Origin: Actinomadura sp. GC306
Lineage (GTDB): Bacteria > Actinomycetota > Actinomycetes > Streptosporangiales > Streptosporangiaceae
Assembly (NCBI RefSeq): GCF_004348665.1
Contig: NZ_SMKM01000036.1
Coordinates: forward strand, 1 to 32,936
Direction: 5' to 3'
DNA: 32,936 nucleotides
Numbering within the stretch: position 1 is the stretch's first letter; every line of letters starts with the position of its first letter. The notes beneath the pieces are model-generated. The model searched no databases, was not told the origin of the DNA, and saw only the letters and a list, made by a program, of their open reading frames with translations. The position numbers were made by a program, and so were the translations under genes. Of the stretch, positions 7,170 to 15,432 are shown in pieces.

Positions 7170-7988
7170 TCACGCCCGGACCCGCGTGGTCAGGGGCAGG
7201 ACGCCGTCGATCTCGATCCGGACGGTGTCGCCGGGCCGCAGGAAGTCGCCGCGGTCCTGGCCGGTCCCGGCGGGGGTGCCGGTCAGCACGACGTCGCCGG
7301 GGCGCAGGACGGCGTACCGGGAGATGCGGGCCAGCAGCTCGGGGATCGGGAAGATCATGTCGGCGCTGGTGGAGTCCTGGCGCTGCTCGCCGCCGACCCA
7401 GGAGCGGACACCGATCGTGTCCGGTCCGGCGACCTCGTCCCGGCTCAGCAGCGACGCGCCGAGCGGGGTGAAGCCGGGGAAGCTCTTGGCGAGGACGGGC
7501 CAGCCGGTGCGCTTCATCACGTCGCGGCAGCTCATGTCGTTGGCCGCGGTGACCGCGGCGACGGCGGACCAGGCGTCGGCCTCGTCGGCGCGGTCGAGGG
7601 TGCGGCCGATCACGACGGCGATCTCGGCCTCGTAGTCCATCTGCTCGGTCTGCTCGGCGGGCAGCCGGACGGCGTCGCCGGGCCCGCTCACCGACGACGG
7701 CGCGGCGAGGTAGAACACCGGCTCGGCCGGGAGGTCGCGCCCGGTCAGCCGCGCCTTGGAGTGGTAGTTCATGCCGATGCCCCACAGGGCCCGGGGGCGG
7801 ACGGGCGCGAGCAGCGTCCCGGCCGTGTCGCCGGTGGCGTCGTCGAGCGGGATCCGCGCCACGACCTCGGCCGTGGCGAGCGCGTCCAGTGAGCCGGTCG
7901 CCTCGATGAGGGCGCCCGCGTCGGCGTAGGGGGTGTCGAGGACGGCGATCGCGCCGTCCTCGATCCGGCCGAGACCCTGCGAAGTCAT
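7170..7988 (-). CDS. Fumarylacetoacetate hydrolase (FAH)-family protein
   Basis: A 272-residue FAH-fold enzyme. The core has LWGIGMNYHSKA, then DYEAEIAVVIGRTL (metal ligands Glu120 and Glu122), TAANDMSCRD (Asp151), LAKSFPGFTPLG (Lys168) and the closing VVLTGTPAGTG. Members hydrolyse or decarboxylate acylpyruvates and 2-oxo-diene acids, for example in homoprotocatechuate and gentisate routes. With a ring-cleavage dioxygenase and HpcH-type aldolase in the same regulon, a role on the ring-fission product is likely. Start: a TTG 48 bases upstream falls inside a TTGACA promoter box, so ATG 7988 is chosen. It has no ribosome binding site and only a very short leader, so translation may be near-leaderless. 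First gene of its operon. Confidence 0.88.
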   Translation of the reverse strand: MTSQGLGRIEDGAIAVLDTPYADAGALIEATGSLDALATAEVVARIPLDDATGDTAGTLLAPVRPRALWGIGMNYHSKARLTGRDLPAEPVFYLAAPSSVSGPGDAVRLPAEQTEQMDYEAEIAVVIGRTLDRADEADAWSAVAAVTAANDMSCRDVMKRTGWPVLAKSFPGFTPLGASLLSRDEVAGPDTIGVRSWVGGEQRQDSTSADMIFPIPELLARISRYAVLRPGDVVLTGTPAGTGQDRGDFLRPGDTVRIEIDGVLPLTTRVRA

Positions 7989-8006
7989 CACAACATGCAC
8001 AACGTC

Positions 8007-8063
8007 ATCTTTCGATGCGAGATGGTGGACTGTCAAGCAATGAGAGACGGTATCTCACATTGC
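8007..8063 (-). promoter_or_regulatory. Promoter and operator of the FAH-aldolase operon (site C)
   Basis: Leftward TTGACA -35 (8036-8031), 18 nt, AAAGAT -10 (8012-8007). Immediately upstream of the -35 is the best inverted repeat in the window: GCAATGAGAGA (8037-8047), spacer CGGTA, TCTCACATTGC (8053-8063), with 11-bp arms and one mismatch. A separate half-site, CGATGCGAGA (8013-8022), lies inside the -35/-10 spacer. Here the full operator is upstream of the core promoter rather than over the start point as at sites A and D, which may indicate a different mode of control. Confidence 0.65.
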
Positions 8064-8132
8064 AACACGGGTGCCATCCGGGCAGCCCGTCCCGCCGCCC
8101 GGCGCACCGGCCGGGCGGCCGATCGGCCGCGA

Positions 8133-8600
8133 TCAGGCGTCCGCTTTGGGGGCGTCGGCGAGCTGCCGGGCCACGTCGGACCCGTCCCAGTAGTCGACGC
8201 GGCGCGCCACCAGGCCCTCCGCGTCCACCCACAGCCGGAACACGCCGCGGACCCGGACCGGCGCGCGGCCGGCGGAAACGAGCCGGAACGACATCGAGTA
8301 CGCCAGAACCGCCCGCACGTCCCGGACGACCAGGTCCTCCATGACGTACTTCAGGTCGGCGAAGTCGGCCAGGAAGCCGTCCAGCCGCTCCCGGTACGCC
8401 GCGCGGCCGACGACGCCCTTCCCCATCACCGAGGTGTGCTCGCTGACGAAGTTCTCCGCGACGCACGCGGCGACGGCGTCGGCGTCATGGCGGTTCAGCG
8501 CCGCGAGGTACCGGAGCACGGCCGCGCGGGTCCGCTCCTCGACCCGCGCGGCCGCGCCCGGTTCCGCCGGCCATGGCCGCCCGGTCAGGACCGCCCCCAC
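8133..8600 (-). CDS. SnoaL-like / NTF2-fold protein
   Basis: A 155-residue protein with the NTF2-like polyketide-cyclase/ketosteroid-isomerase pattern: an N-terminal helix YLAALNRHDADAVAACVAENFVSEHTSVMG, then GRAAYRERLDGFLADFADLKYVMEDLVV, and C-terminal strands RVRGVFRLWVDAEGLVARRVDYWDG. Such proteins act as isomerases, cyclases or hydratases, or have no known activity. It is the last gene of the long operon that begins at 16457 and overlaps the VOC gene by 16 bp, starting with GTG. The overlap suggests translational coupling. A specific reaction cannot be assigned. Confidence 0.78.
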   Translation of the reverse strand: MGAVLTGRPWPAEPGAAARVEERTRAAVLRYLAALNRHDADAVAACVAENFVSEHTSVMGKGVVGRAAYRERLDGFLADFADLKYVMEDLVVRDVRAVLAYSMSFRLVSAGRAPVRVRGVFRLWVDAEGLVARRVDYWDGSDVARQLADAPKADA

Positions 8601-9034
8601 TTGGCCCGCACGCTGTCGAACACCCGCTGGTCGTGCGAGATCTCGATGACGTTGCCGTCCGGGTCCTTCAGCGCGCAGATGTAGCCGACCGGGTCCGGCA
8701 TCTGGCGCGGCTCCCAGTGCAGGCAGCCGAGCTCGCGGGCGCGCTCGGCCATCGCGTCCACGTCGGAGCGCTCGGGCACCTCGATGCCGATGTGCGCGAA
8801 CGGCTGCAGCAGCCCGAGCTCCTTGCCGCGGTCCTTGTTGAAACAGACCAGCACGAGCACGAACGGCGTCTCCGCCTGGCCGTCGTTGGACAGCCAGACG
8901 CTCTCGCCGTCGGCGTCCTTGAAGCGCTCCACCACCACGAGCGGGGTGAGCGAGGTGTAGAAGTCGATCGACTTGTCCAGGTCCCCGCAGGGCAGCGCGA
9001 CGTGCGTCCAGCGGGCGGTGGTCAGTCCGGTCAC
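8585..9034 (-). CDS. VOC-superfamily (glyoxalase/dioxygenase-like) protein
   Basis: A 149-residue single VOC module. It opens with WTHVALPCGDLDKSIDFYTSLTPLVVVERF (first-strand His), has FAHIGIEVPERSDVDAMAERA in the middle and ends VGYICALKDPDGNVIEISHDQRVF, where the Glu is the usual last metal ligand. The pattern His...His...Glu fits a metal-dependent lyase, isomerase or dioxygenase of the glyoxalase fold. The GTG start follows a strong GAGGAGG five bases upstream. The gap of 58 bp to the upstream permease gene is the widest inside this operon. The substrate is unknown; it is a tailoring candidate for the imported compound. Confidence 0.82.
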   Translation of the reverse strand: MTGLTTARWTHVALPCGDLDKSIDFYTSLTPLVVVERFKDADGESVWLSNDGQAETPFVLVLVCFNKDRGKELGLLQPFAHIGIEVPERSDVDAMAERARELGCLHWEPRQMPDPVGYICALKDPDGNVIEISHDQRVFDSVRAKWGRS

Positions 9035-9092
9035 GTGGTCCTCCTCGGAATCGTCCGGGCCGGAGTTCCCCTGGCCCGCTTGCTCTTACAGG

Positions 9093-10007
9093 TCACGCCG
9101 TCCCCCGCTGGAACGCCTTGCCGAGGGCCCGCGGCTCGCGGTCCTTGGCGGCGAACACCAGCATGGCCACCAGCGCCAGCAGGTACGGGGCGACGATCAG
9201 CAGCTGCGAGTTCAGCTGGATGCCCAGCGCGGGCAGCGCCAGCCGCATCGCGTCGGCGAGCCCGAACAGCGCGCAGCCGAGCAGCGTGCGGCCCAGCCGC
9301 CACGCCCCGAAGATCACCGCCGCGATGACGATGAACCCGCGGCCCGCGGTCATGTTCTGGCTGAACGAGCCGACCTCGCCCACCGCCAGGTAGGCGCCGC
9401 CGAGCCCGGCGAGCAGCCCGCACCACAGCAGCGCCTGCCGCCGCCGCGCGTTCACGTCGATGCCGGTCACGTCCGCGGCCTGCGGATCCTCGCCGACCGC
9501 CCGCAGCTCCAGGCCCCACCGGCTGCGCTCGACCAGCCACCACGTCAGCGGCACCACGAGGATCAGCAGGTAGACCGGCCACCGCTCGACGAACAGCACC
9601 TGCCCGACGATCGGGATGTCGCGCAGCACCGGCACGCTGACCTGCCACACCTGGTGGCCGGTGAACGACCCGGTCACGATCAGGTAGCTCGTCAGCCCCA
9701 GCACCAGCGTGTTGAGGACGAGGCCGACCACGAACGTGTTCACCGCCGCGCGGTGCGACAGGTTGCCGTGCACGAACCCGATCAGCAGGCCGACCAGCAT
9801 GCCGACGACCAGCCCCGACGAGGCGCTGCCGGTCACCGACGCGCCGGCGATCGCGCCGAACGCGCCGCCCAGCATCATCGCCTCGACGGAGATGTTCACC
9901 GTCCCGGCCCGTTCCGCGAGGTACTCCCCGCAGGCCGCGAACGCGAGCGGCACCGTCAGCCGGGCGCCGCTGGCGAGGATGGTGGAGATGTTGTCCGCGG
10001 CGCTCAT
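9093..10007 (-). CDS. ABC transporter permease 2 (BMP/nucleoside-type importer)
   Basis: A 304-residue polytopic membrane protein of the BPD_transp_2 family. Recognisable segments are GEYLAERAGTVNISVEAMMLGGAFGAI near the N-terminus (a hallmark of YufQ/NupQ-like permeases), then hydrophobic helices, SRWGLELRAVGEDPQAADVTGIDV (cytoplasmic coupling region contacting the ATPase) and GRGFIVIAAVIFGAW. Its ATG overlaps the stop of permease 1 in ATGA. Together with permease 1, the double ATPase and the BMP lipoprotein it forms a complete importer. Confidence 0.92.
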   Translation of the reverse strand: MSAADNISTILASGARLTVPLAFAACGEYLAERAGTVNISVEAMMLGGAFGAIAGASVTGSASSGLVVGMLVGLLIGFVHGNLSHRAAVNTFVVGLVLNTLVLGLTSYLIVTGSFTGHQVWQVSVPVLRDIPIVGQVLFVERWPVYLLILVVPLTWWLVERSRWGLELRAVGEDPQAADVTGIDVNARRRQALLWCGLLAGLGGAYLAVGEVGSFSQNMTAGRGFIVIAAVIFGAWRLGRTLLGCALFGLADAMRLALPALGIQLNSQLLIVAPYLLALVAMLVFAAKDREPRALGKAFQRGTA

Positions 10008-11170
10008 GACGCCACCGCCTCCTTGGGCTTGGATGCCGGGGCGTCCGCGTCGGTGCCGGTGCCGCGGTTCGCGCGCCGGCGGCGCAGCGCCTCGGTCAGC
10101 ACGGGCGGGACGACGAACGCGAGCACCAGCAGCGACTTGACCACGTCCACGAGGAAGTGCGGGACGCCGGTCGACGCCAGGAACCCGCCCCCGGAACGCA
10201 GCACACCGAACAGCAGCGCGACGGGGATCGCGGCCAGCGGGCGGTTGCGGGCGACCAGCGCCACCAGCAGCCCGTCCCAGCCGATGTTGTTGGAAAGGCC
10301 GACCTGCAGCCGGTTGGTGCCGACCGGGCTGGTCAGCAGGACCGCCCCGGCCAGGCCCGCGAACGCGCCCGACACGGCGAGCGCCGTCCCGCTGAGCGCC
10401 CCGACCCGCACCCCGGCGTGCCGCGCCGCCCGCGGGTTCAGGCCGAGCATCGTCAGCCGGAAGCCCCACCGGCTCCGCGCGATCAGCACCGCGATGACCA
10501 CGGCCGCGAGCAGGGCGAGCAGCAGCCCGCCGTTGAGCTGCAGCCCCGGGTACTCGCCGAACGAGCCGAGCAGGCCGTTCTCCGGCAGCCGGTTGGACTG
10601 CGGCGACACCGTCGCGCCGCCGCGCCGCGTCTCCTGCAGCAGCGACTCGGTGTTCACCGCGTACGAGACGAGCTGCTGCGCGAGGAACGTCATCAGCAGC
10701 GTGCTCACCACGATGTTGACGCCGCGGAACCGGTGCATCAGCGAGCTCAGCCCGGCCCACGCCCCGCCCGCCAGCGCCGCCGCGAGCAGCGCGACCACCA
10801 GCAGCGCCGGCCCCGGCAGCGCAAGCCGGAGCCCGACCGCGGCCCCGGCCAGCGCGCCGATGAGCACCTGGCCTTCCTGGCCGAGGTTGAACACGCCGGC
10901 GCGGACGCACACGCACGTCCCGACCGCGACCAGCAGCAGCGGCGCCGTGTACAGCAGCGTCGAGCTGATCGCGGACGCGTCCGCGAGGCTGCCGTCGTAC
11001 AGCGCCTTCACGGCCCCGCCCGGCGACCCGCCGGTCAGGCCGACCAGCACCGACGACACCGCCAGCGCCAGCGCGACGGCGACCGCCGTGGCCAGCGCCA
11101 CCTGCGCCCCGCCGGGGCCGGGGTTCAAGGCGGCGGCCAGCCGCCGCCCCATCCGATCCGCCTCACTCAC
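10004..11170 (-). CDS. ABC transporter permease 1 (BMP/nucleoside-type importer)
   Basis: A 388-residue membrane protein of the BPD_transp_2 family, similar to YufP/NupP-type permeases. It contains TAPLLLVAVGTCVCVRAGVFNLGQEGQVLIGALAGAAVGL, FRGVNIVVSTLLMTFLAQQLVSYAV and the coupling region SRWGFRLTMLGLNPRAARHAGV, with about ten hydrophobic helices. Start: an upstream GTG at 11224 is possible, but GTG 11170 has a near-perfect GGGGAGG six bases before it and is preferred. The C-terminal tail is charged and cytoplasmic. It sits between the ATPase and permease 2, co-transcribed. Confidence 0.92.
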   Translation of the reverse strand: MSEADRMGRRLAAALNPGPGGAQVALATAVAVALALAVSSVLVGLTGGSPGGAVKALYDGSLADASAISSTLLYTAPLLLVAVGTCVCVRAGVFNLGQEGQVLIGALAGAAVGLRLALPGPALLVVALLAAALAGGAWAGLSSLMHRFRGVNIVVSTLLMTFLAQQLVSYAVNTESLLQETRRGGATVSPQSNRLPENGLLGSFGEYPGLQLNGGLLLALLAAVVIAVLIARSRWGFRLTMLGLNPRAARHAGVRVGALSGTALAVSGAFAGLAGAVLLTSPVGTNRLQVGLSNNIGWDGLLVALVARNRPLAAIPVALLFGVLRSGGGFLASTGVPHFLVDVVKSLLVLAFVVPPVLTEALRRRRANRGTGTDADAPASKPKEAVAS

Positions 11171-11248
11171 GGTGTTCCTCCCCGTCGCCTCCGGGACATC
11201 CCCGGTGACGCCTTCCCCCGTCACTCGTCACCCGCCGTTCCGACTCCC

Positions 11249-12847
11249 TCACGCGGCCACGCCCCCGACGAGCATGCCGAGGCGCTCGGCGGTGGCCTCC
11301 GCGGTGGGCAGCAGGCCGGCGATGCGGCCGCGGGAGATCACCGCGATCCGCGAGGACAGGGCCATGACCTCCTCCAGCTCCGTGCTGATGAGCAGGATCG
11401 CCACCCCGCTGGAGGCGGCCTTGCGCAGCCGCAGGTACATGTCCTCGATGGCTCCGACGTCCAGCCCGTGGGTGGGCTGGGCGGCGACCAGGACCGACGG
11501 GTTCGCCGACATCTCCCGGGCCAGGACCACCCGCTGCTGGTTGCCGCCCGACAGGCTGCGGACGGGGTTGTCCAGCGACGAGGTGATGATGTTGAACTCG
11601 GTCGCCAGCCGCCGGGCCAGCTCCTGGGTCCTGCGGCGGTCGACGAGCAGCCGGCCGCTCACGTTCTCCAGCGACTTCATCACCAGGTTGTCCGCGACGC
11701 TCATGTCGAGGACGACGCCGGAGGCGTGCCGGTCCTCCGGCACGATGCCGAGGCCGGCCTTGTGCAGGGCGCCCGGCTTGGCCGGGTCGACCCGCGCGCC
11801 GCCGATCTCGACGGTCCCGGCGGACGGCTCGACCAGGCCGGACAGCAGGTCGCCGAGCGTCGCCTGGCCGTTGCCCTCCACCCCGTACAGCCCGACGATC
11901 TCGCCCGGGGCGACGTCGAGGCTGAAGTCGTCCAGCAGCGGGACGCCGTCGGACCGGACGGTGATGCCGGACAGCCGCAGCGCGGGCTCGGCACCGGGTT
12001 CCGGCGCCTCCTCCGGCTGACGGCCGCCGCGGCGCTCCACCGGGAGCATGCCGAGGGCGGCGGCCTCGGCGCGCAGTGAGACGTCCCGGCCGACCATCTG
12101 CCGGGCCAGCTCCTGCGCGCCGGTCTCCTTGGTCACGCTGTGGAACGCGACCTTCCCCCGGCGCAGCACGGTCACCCGGTCGGTGGCCGTGGTGATCTCC
12201 GCCAGCTTGTGGCTGATCAGGATCACCGCGCGGTCCTCGCCGGCGACGACCTCGCGCAGCACGCCGAACAGCTCGGCCGACTCGGCCTGGGTGAGCACCG
12301 AGGTGGGCTCGTCCAGGACGAGGACGGACGGGTCGCGGCGCAGGCACTTGATCAGCTCGACCCGCTGCCGCTCCCCGGCCGACAGCCGGGACACGGGCGC
12401 GAGCGGGTCGATCGGCAGCCCGTACCGGGCGCCGACCTGCGTGACCTGCTCGCACGCCCGCGCCCGGTCGACCTTGCCGGTGTCGCCGAGCGTGACGTTC
12501 TCCCAGACGGTGAGCGGCTCGACGAGGCTGAAGTGCTGGTGCACCATGCCGATGCCGAGCGCGATCGCCTCCTGCGGGCCCGCGACGTCGACCGGGCGGC
12601 CGTCGTGGTGGATGGTCCCGGTGTCGCGCCGGACCAGCCCGAGCAAGATCTTCATCAGCGTGGACTTGCCCGCGCCGTTCTCACCCAGCAGTCCGTGGAT
12701 CTCCCCGCGGTGGACCGTCAGGTCCACCGCGTCGCAGGCCACGACCGGCCCGTACGACTTCCCGATCCCGCGCAGTTCCAGCGCGGGCGCCCGGGACCCG
12801 CCGTCATGACCGGCGCCGTCGTGGAAGAGACCGTCACGATCGGTCAT
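11249..12847 (-). CDS. ABC transporter ATP-binding protein, tandem cassettes
   Basis: A 532-residue protein with two ABC cassettes, the RbsA/YufO layout used by sugar and nucleoside (BMP-type) importers. First cassette: Walker A GENGAGKST (55-63), Q-loop region HQHFSLVEPLTVWENV, signature LSAGERQRVELI, Walker B VLVLDEPTSVLT. Second cassette: a degenerate Walker A GVEGNGQAT, signature LSGGNQQRVVLA, and Walker B region VLVAAQPTHGLDVG, where the usual acidic residues are replaced as is common in this group. The ATG at 12847 lies one base after the lipoprotein stop, with GGTAAG upstream. It energises import through the two permeases downstream. Confidence 0.93.
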   Translation of the reverse strand: MTDRDGLFHDGAGHDGGSRAPALELRGIGKSYGPVVACDAVDLTVHRGEIHGLLGENGAGKSTLMKILLGLVRRDTGTIHHDGRPVDVAGPQEAIALGIGMVHQHFSLVEPLTVWENVTLGDTGKVDRARACEQVTQVGARYGLPIDPLAPVSRLSAGERQRVELIKCLRRDPSVLVLDEPTSVLTQAESAELFGVLREVVAGEDRAVILISHKLAEITTATDRVTVLRRGKVAFHSVTKETGAQELARQMVGRDVSLRAEAAALGMLPVERRGGRQPEEAPEPGAEPALRLSGITVRSDGVPLLDDFSLDVAPGEIVGLYGVEGNGQATLGDLLSGLVEPSAGTVEIGGARVDPAKPGALHKAGLGIVPEDRHASGVVLDMSVADNLVMKSLENVSGRLLVDRRRTQELARRLATEFNIITSSLDNPVRSLSGGNQQRVVLAREMSANPSVLVAAQPTHGLDVGAIEDMYLRLRKAASSGVAILLISTELEEVMALSSRIAVISRGRIAGLLPTAEATAERLGMLVGGVAA

Positions 12848-12848
12848 G

Positions 12849-13928
12849 TCACTTACCGAGCCTCTCCACTTCCGCGGCCGGGTCCAGCTCACCGTCGGCG
12901 ATCGACTTCACGAAGGCGTCCAGCTTCTGCTGCACGGCCGGGTTCTCCTTGCAGAGCTTGATCGCCGGGAGCGGGTCCTTGCCGAGCGTCCAGACCTTCT
13001 CGATGCCGAGTTCGAGCTTCCCGGCCTCGAACAGCTTCAGCGCCTCGGTGAAGTAGTCGCCGGGGCTGTAGAGCACCGAGACGTCGAACTTCGGGTTGGT
13101 GGAGGCGCAGCGGTCGGTGCCCGGGGTCAGCGTGATGAGGTCCTTGGTGTTGGCCAGGGCCGTCGCGGCGTCGGTGGAGCCGCCGAGGTAGGGGTAGATG
13201 ACCTCCGCGCCCTGGTCCATCTGGGCCTGCACGGCCTCCTTGGCCTTGGCCGCGTCGTCCTGGTCACCGGAGTAGGTCGTGGTGACGGTCGCGTCCGGGA
13301 GCACCGTGCGGACGCCGGCCTTGAACGCCTTGGAGGCGTTGATGTTGAAGTCGACCTCCATGCCGGCCACGAACGCGGCCTTGGTGGCCTTGCGCTCCTG
13401 CATCAGCAGGCCGGCGATGTGCCCGGCGGCCAGGATGCTCTGGGCGGCGTCGTCCGTGGACAGCATGATCCGCGGGGTCTGCTGGACGTTGCCGGAGCTC
13501 GGGACGTACCACGCGGTCTTCTCGCACACCGCCTCCTCCGAGGCGGGGATCGCGTCCTTCAGTTCGGACGCGCCCAGCGCGATCATGTCGACCTTCTGCT
13601 GGCACAGCGCGCGGGCCGCGCTGAGCGCCTCGGTCTCCGGGACGCTGCCGCGCTTGATGACCGTCCAGCCCTTCTCCTTCGCGAAGGCGTCGGCGCTGGT
13701 CACGAAGCTCTCGTAGTAGCCGTTGTCGTTGATGTCGCCGGGGCTGAGCACGCCGATGACGACCTTGCCGTCCCCGTTGACGTCGGGGTTCGGCACGACG
13801 CCGCCGCCGGCACCGGAGGAGGTGCTCTGGTTGGCGGTGGCGTCGCTGTCGGCACAGCCCGCGAGGGCGAGCAGGGTGGCGCACGCGACGGCCGCGCTCG
13901 CGATCCGTACCGTTTTGCGGTTCTTCAC
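12849..13928 (-). CDS. BMP-family substrate-binding lipoprotein
   Basis: A 359-residue extracellular lipoprotein of the basic membrane protein (Med/BMP) family. A type II signal peptide is clear: KNRK at the start, a hydrophobic core and lipobox LALAGC with lipidated Cys25. A Ser/Gly/Asn linker follows, then an EF-hand-like DVNGDG (Asp49-Gly54), then VIGVLSPGDINDNGYYESF, the family's opening strand with the SFVTSADAFAKEKGW helix. BMP proteins bind nucleosides or related small ligands for ABC import, but several actinobacterial ones have unknown ligands. Start: GTG 13928 is preceded by AAAGGA and follows the amidohydrolase stop by one base; the in-frame upstream extension is antisense-like and rejected. 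Confidence 0.91.
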   Translation of the reverse strand: MKNRKTVRIASAAVACATLLALAGCADSDATANQSTSSGAGGGVVPNPDVNGDGKVVIGVLSPGDINDNGYYESFVTSADAFAKEKGWTVIKRGSVPETEALSAARALCQQKVDMIALGASELKDAIPASEEAVCEKTAWYVPSSGNVQQTPRIMLSTDDAAQSILAAGHIAGLLMQERKATKAAFVAGMEVDFNINASKAFKAGVRTVLPDATVTTTYSGDQDDAAKAKEAVQAQMDQGAEVIYPYLGGSTDAATALANTKDLITLTPGTDRCASTNPKFDVSVLYSPGDYFTEALKLFEAGKLELGIEKVWTLGKDPLPAIKLCKENPAVQQKLDAFVKSIADGELDPAAEVERLGK

Positions 13929-13929
13929 C

Positions 13930-15432
13930 TCAGGGGTCCTTTCGATCGGACGGTGAGAGGAGCAGGTTGCGGGAGCCCGGTGTGCCGGCGGTCGCGGTGA
14001 CCACCGGCCAGCGGCGGGGGGGCCGCAGTCCGGCCGCGCGCAGCAGCGCGGCCGATCTCGACTCCGCCTCCCGGCGGAGTTCCGCCGTGTCCACGGTCGT
14101 GAGCCGGCGGTCGCGGACGACCGCCTTCCCGTCGACCAGGACGTCGCGGACGGTGTGGCCGGGTGCACCCCACACCAGGTGCGTGGCCAGGTCGCCGGGC
14201 GGCGTCCAGGCCGGGTCGTGCGTGTCGAGCACCACGAGGTCGGCGGCCTTGCCGACCTCGATCGACCCGACCAGTTCGCCGAGGCCGGCGGCCTCGGCAC
14301 CGGCGCACGTGGCCAGTGCGAACGCCTCGTCGGCGCGCAGCGGCCACATGCCCCGGTCGTTTTCCAGGCCGGCCAGCAGCCCGGCCGTGCGCAGCACGTC
14401 GGGTGCGTCGCCGGCGTTGTGGGCGTCGCAGCCGAGCGCGACGCGGCCGCCGCGGCGGACCAGCTCGCCGTGCCGCCCGGCCCGCGTGTAGCCCTGGCCG
14501 AGCCGCAGGTACGCGCCGGGGCAGGACGCCACGGCGGTGCGGGTCGCGAGGACGGCCTCGACCTCGGCGTCGTCGAGCCACACGGCGTGGCCGAGCAGCA
14601 GCCGCGGCCCCAGCACGCCCAGCTCGCGCAGGTGGACGAGCGGCCGGCGGCCGGTGCGGCGCAGGTACGCCTCGGCGTCGCCCGGTCCGGGCGACATGTG
14701 GAAGGTCATGCCGGTGCCGAGCCGCTCGGCGAGTTCGGCGGCGCCGGTGAACAGCTCGTCGCTGACCAGGTCGTGGCCGACCAGCGTGACCCAGCCGGTC
14801 ACCGGCCCTTCGGCGGGCAGGCTCCGGACGATCTCCTCCTGGCGGGCGACGGCCTCGGCGGCGGGCAGGGAGTGCGGCACGCCCGGGGCGTCCCAGCCCC
14901 AGCCGCCGACCCGTCCCCGGATGCCGGCCGCGGCCAGCCCCGCGGCGACCCGGCCCGGGTGCGCGACCGTGCCCGCCTCCAGGACGGTGGTGACCCCGCG
15001 CAGCAGCGACTCGGCGGCGGTCAGCGTCGCCGACAGCTCGTCGTCGTCGCCGGTGACGCGCCCGTGCAGCGGCACGGCCCAGCCGAAGATCGCCTCCTGG
15101 TCGTCGATGTCGTCGGGGATCACGCTGCGGATCAGCGGGTCCACCGTGCAGTGCTGGTGGGCGTTGACGAGGCCGGGGACGACCACGCAGCCGCTCGCGT
15201 CGATCTCCGCGGCGCCGGGGTGCGCCGCGCGGAGCGTTCCAACGGGGCCGATCCCGGCGATGCGGCCGTCCGCGACGGCGACGGTGGCGTCGGTGACGAC
15301 CTCGCGTCCGGGCGCCATCGTCACGACCGTCCCGCCGGTGACCAGGAGCGGGGACCCGTTCGGCCCTGTGGTGTTCGGCCCTGTGGCGTTCGGCCCGGTG
15401 GCGTTCGGCCCGGTGGTGTTCGTTTCGGTCAT
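13930..15432 (-). CDS. Amidohydrolase of the cytosine deaminase/chlorohydrolase-like group
   Basis: A 500-residue amidohydrolase-superfamily enzyme. Motifs: LLVTGGTVVTMAPG, VVVPGLVNAHQHC (His92, His94), FHMSPG (His245), LLLGHAVWLDD (His282) and VALGCDAHN (Asp336), the mononuclear-metal pattern of deaminases and hydrolases such as guanine or 8-oxoguanine deaminase and TrzN/AtzB-like enzymes. VASCPGAYLRLG replaces the family's usual HCPxSN. It probably deaminates or hydrolyses an imported ring or side chain. The N-terminus carries four pentapeptide units, TGPN(A/T), encoded by a 15-bp tandem repeat; the true enzyme begins near residue 26, so a later start cannot be excluded. The ATG overlaps the upstream oxidoreductase stop. 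Confidence 0.87.
   Translation of the reverse strand: MTETNTTGPNATGPNATGPNTTGPNGSPLLVTGGTVVTMAPGREVVTDATVAVADGRIAGIGPVGTLRAAHPGAAEIDASGCVVVPGLVNAHQHCTVDPLIRSVIPDDIDDQEAIFGWAVPLHGRVTGDDDELSATLTAAESLLRGVTTVLEAGTVAHPGRVAAGLAAAGIRGRVGGWGWDAPGVPHSLPAAEAVARQEEIVRSLPAEGPVTGWVTLVGHDLVSDELFTGAAELAERLGTGMTFHMSPGPGDAEAYLRRTGRRPLVHLRELGVLGPRLLLGHAVWLDDAEVEAVLATRTAVASCPGAYLRLGQGYTRAGRHGELVRRGGRVALGCDAHNAGDAPDVLRTAGLLAGLENDRGMWPLRADEAFALATCAGAEAAGLGELVGSIEVGKAADLVVLDTHDPAWTPPGDLATHLVWGAPGHTVRDVLVDGKAVVRDRRLTTVDTAELRREAESRSAALLRAAGLRPPRRWPVVTATAGTPGSRNLLLSPSDRKDP
15358..15417. repeat. 15-bp tandem repeat, four copies, in the amidohydrolase N-terminus
   Basis: Four consecutive 15-bp units of the form GTTCGGCCCKGTGGY (plus strand), in frame with the gene and coding for TGPN(A/T). 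Because the unit is a multiple of three, copy-number change would lengthen or shorten the N-terminus without a frameshift. Confidence 0.85.

Noticed and set aside
8973..12020. 1015-codon open frame on the plus strand
   Set aside because: Antisense to the permease and ATPase genes, with Ser/Ala/Arg-rich composition. The opposite strand has complete ABC motifs and ATGA overlaps.
12849..14300. Longer 483-residue version of the BMP lipoprotein
   Set aside because: The extra N-terminus is an out-of-frame reading of the amidohydrolase. The lipoprotein signal peptide and ribosome binding site fix the start at 13928.
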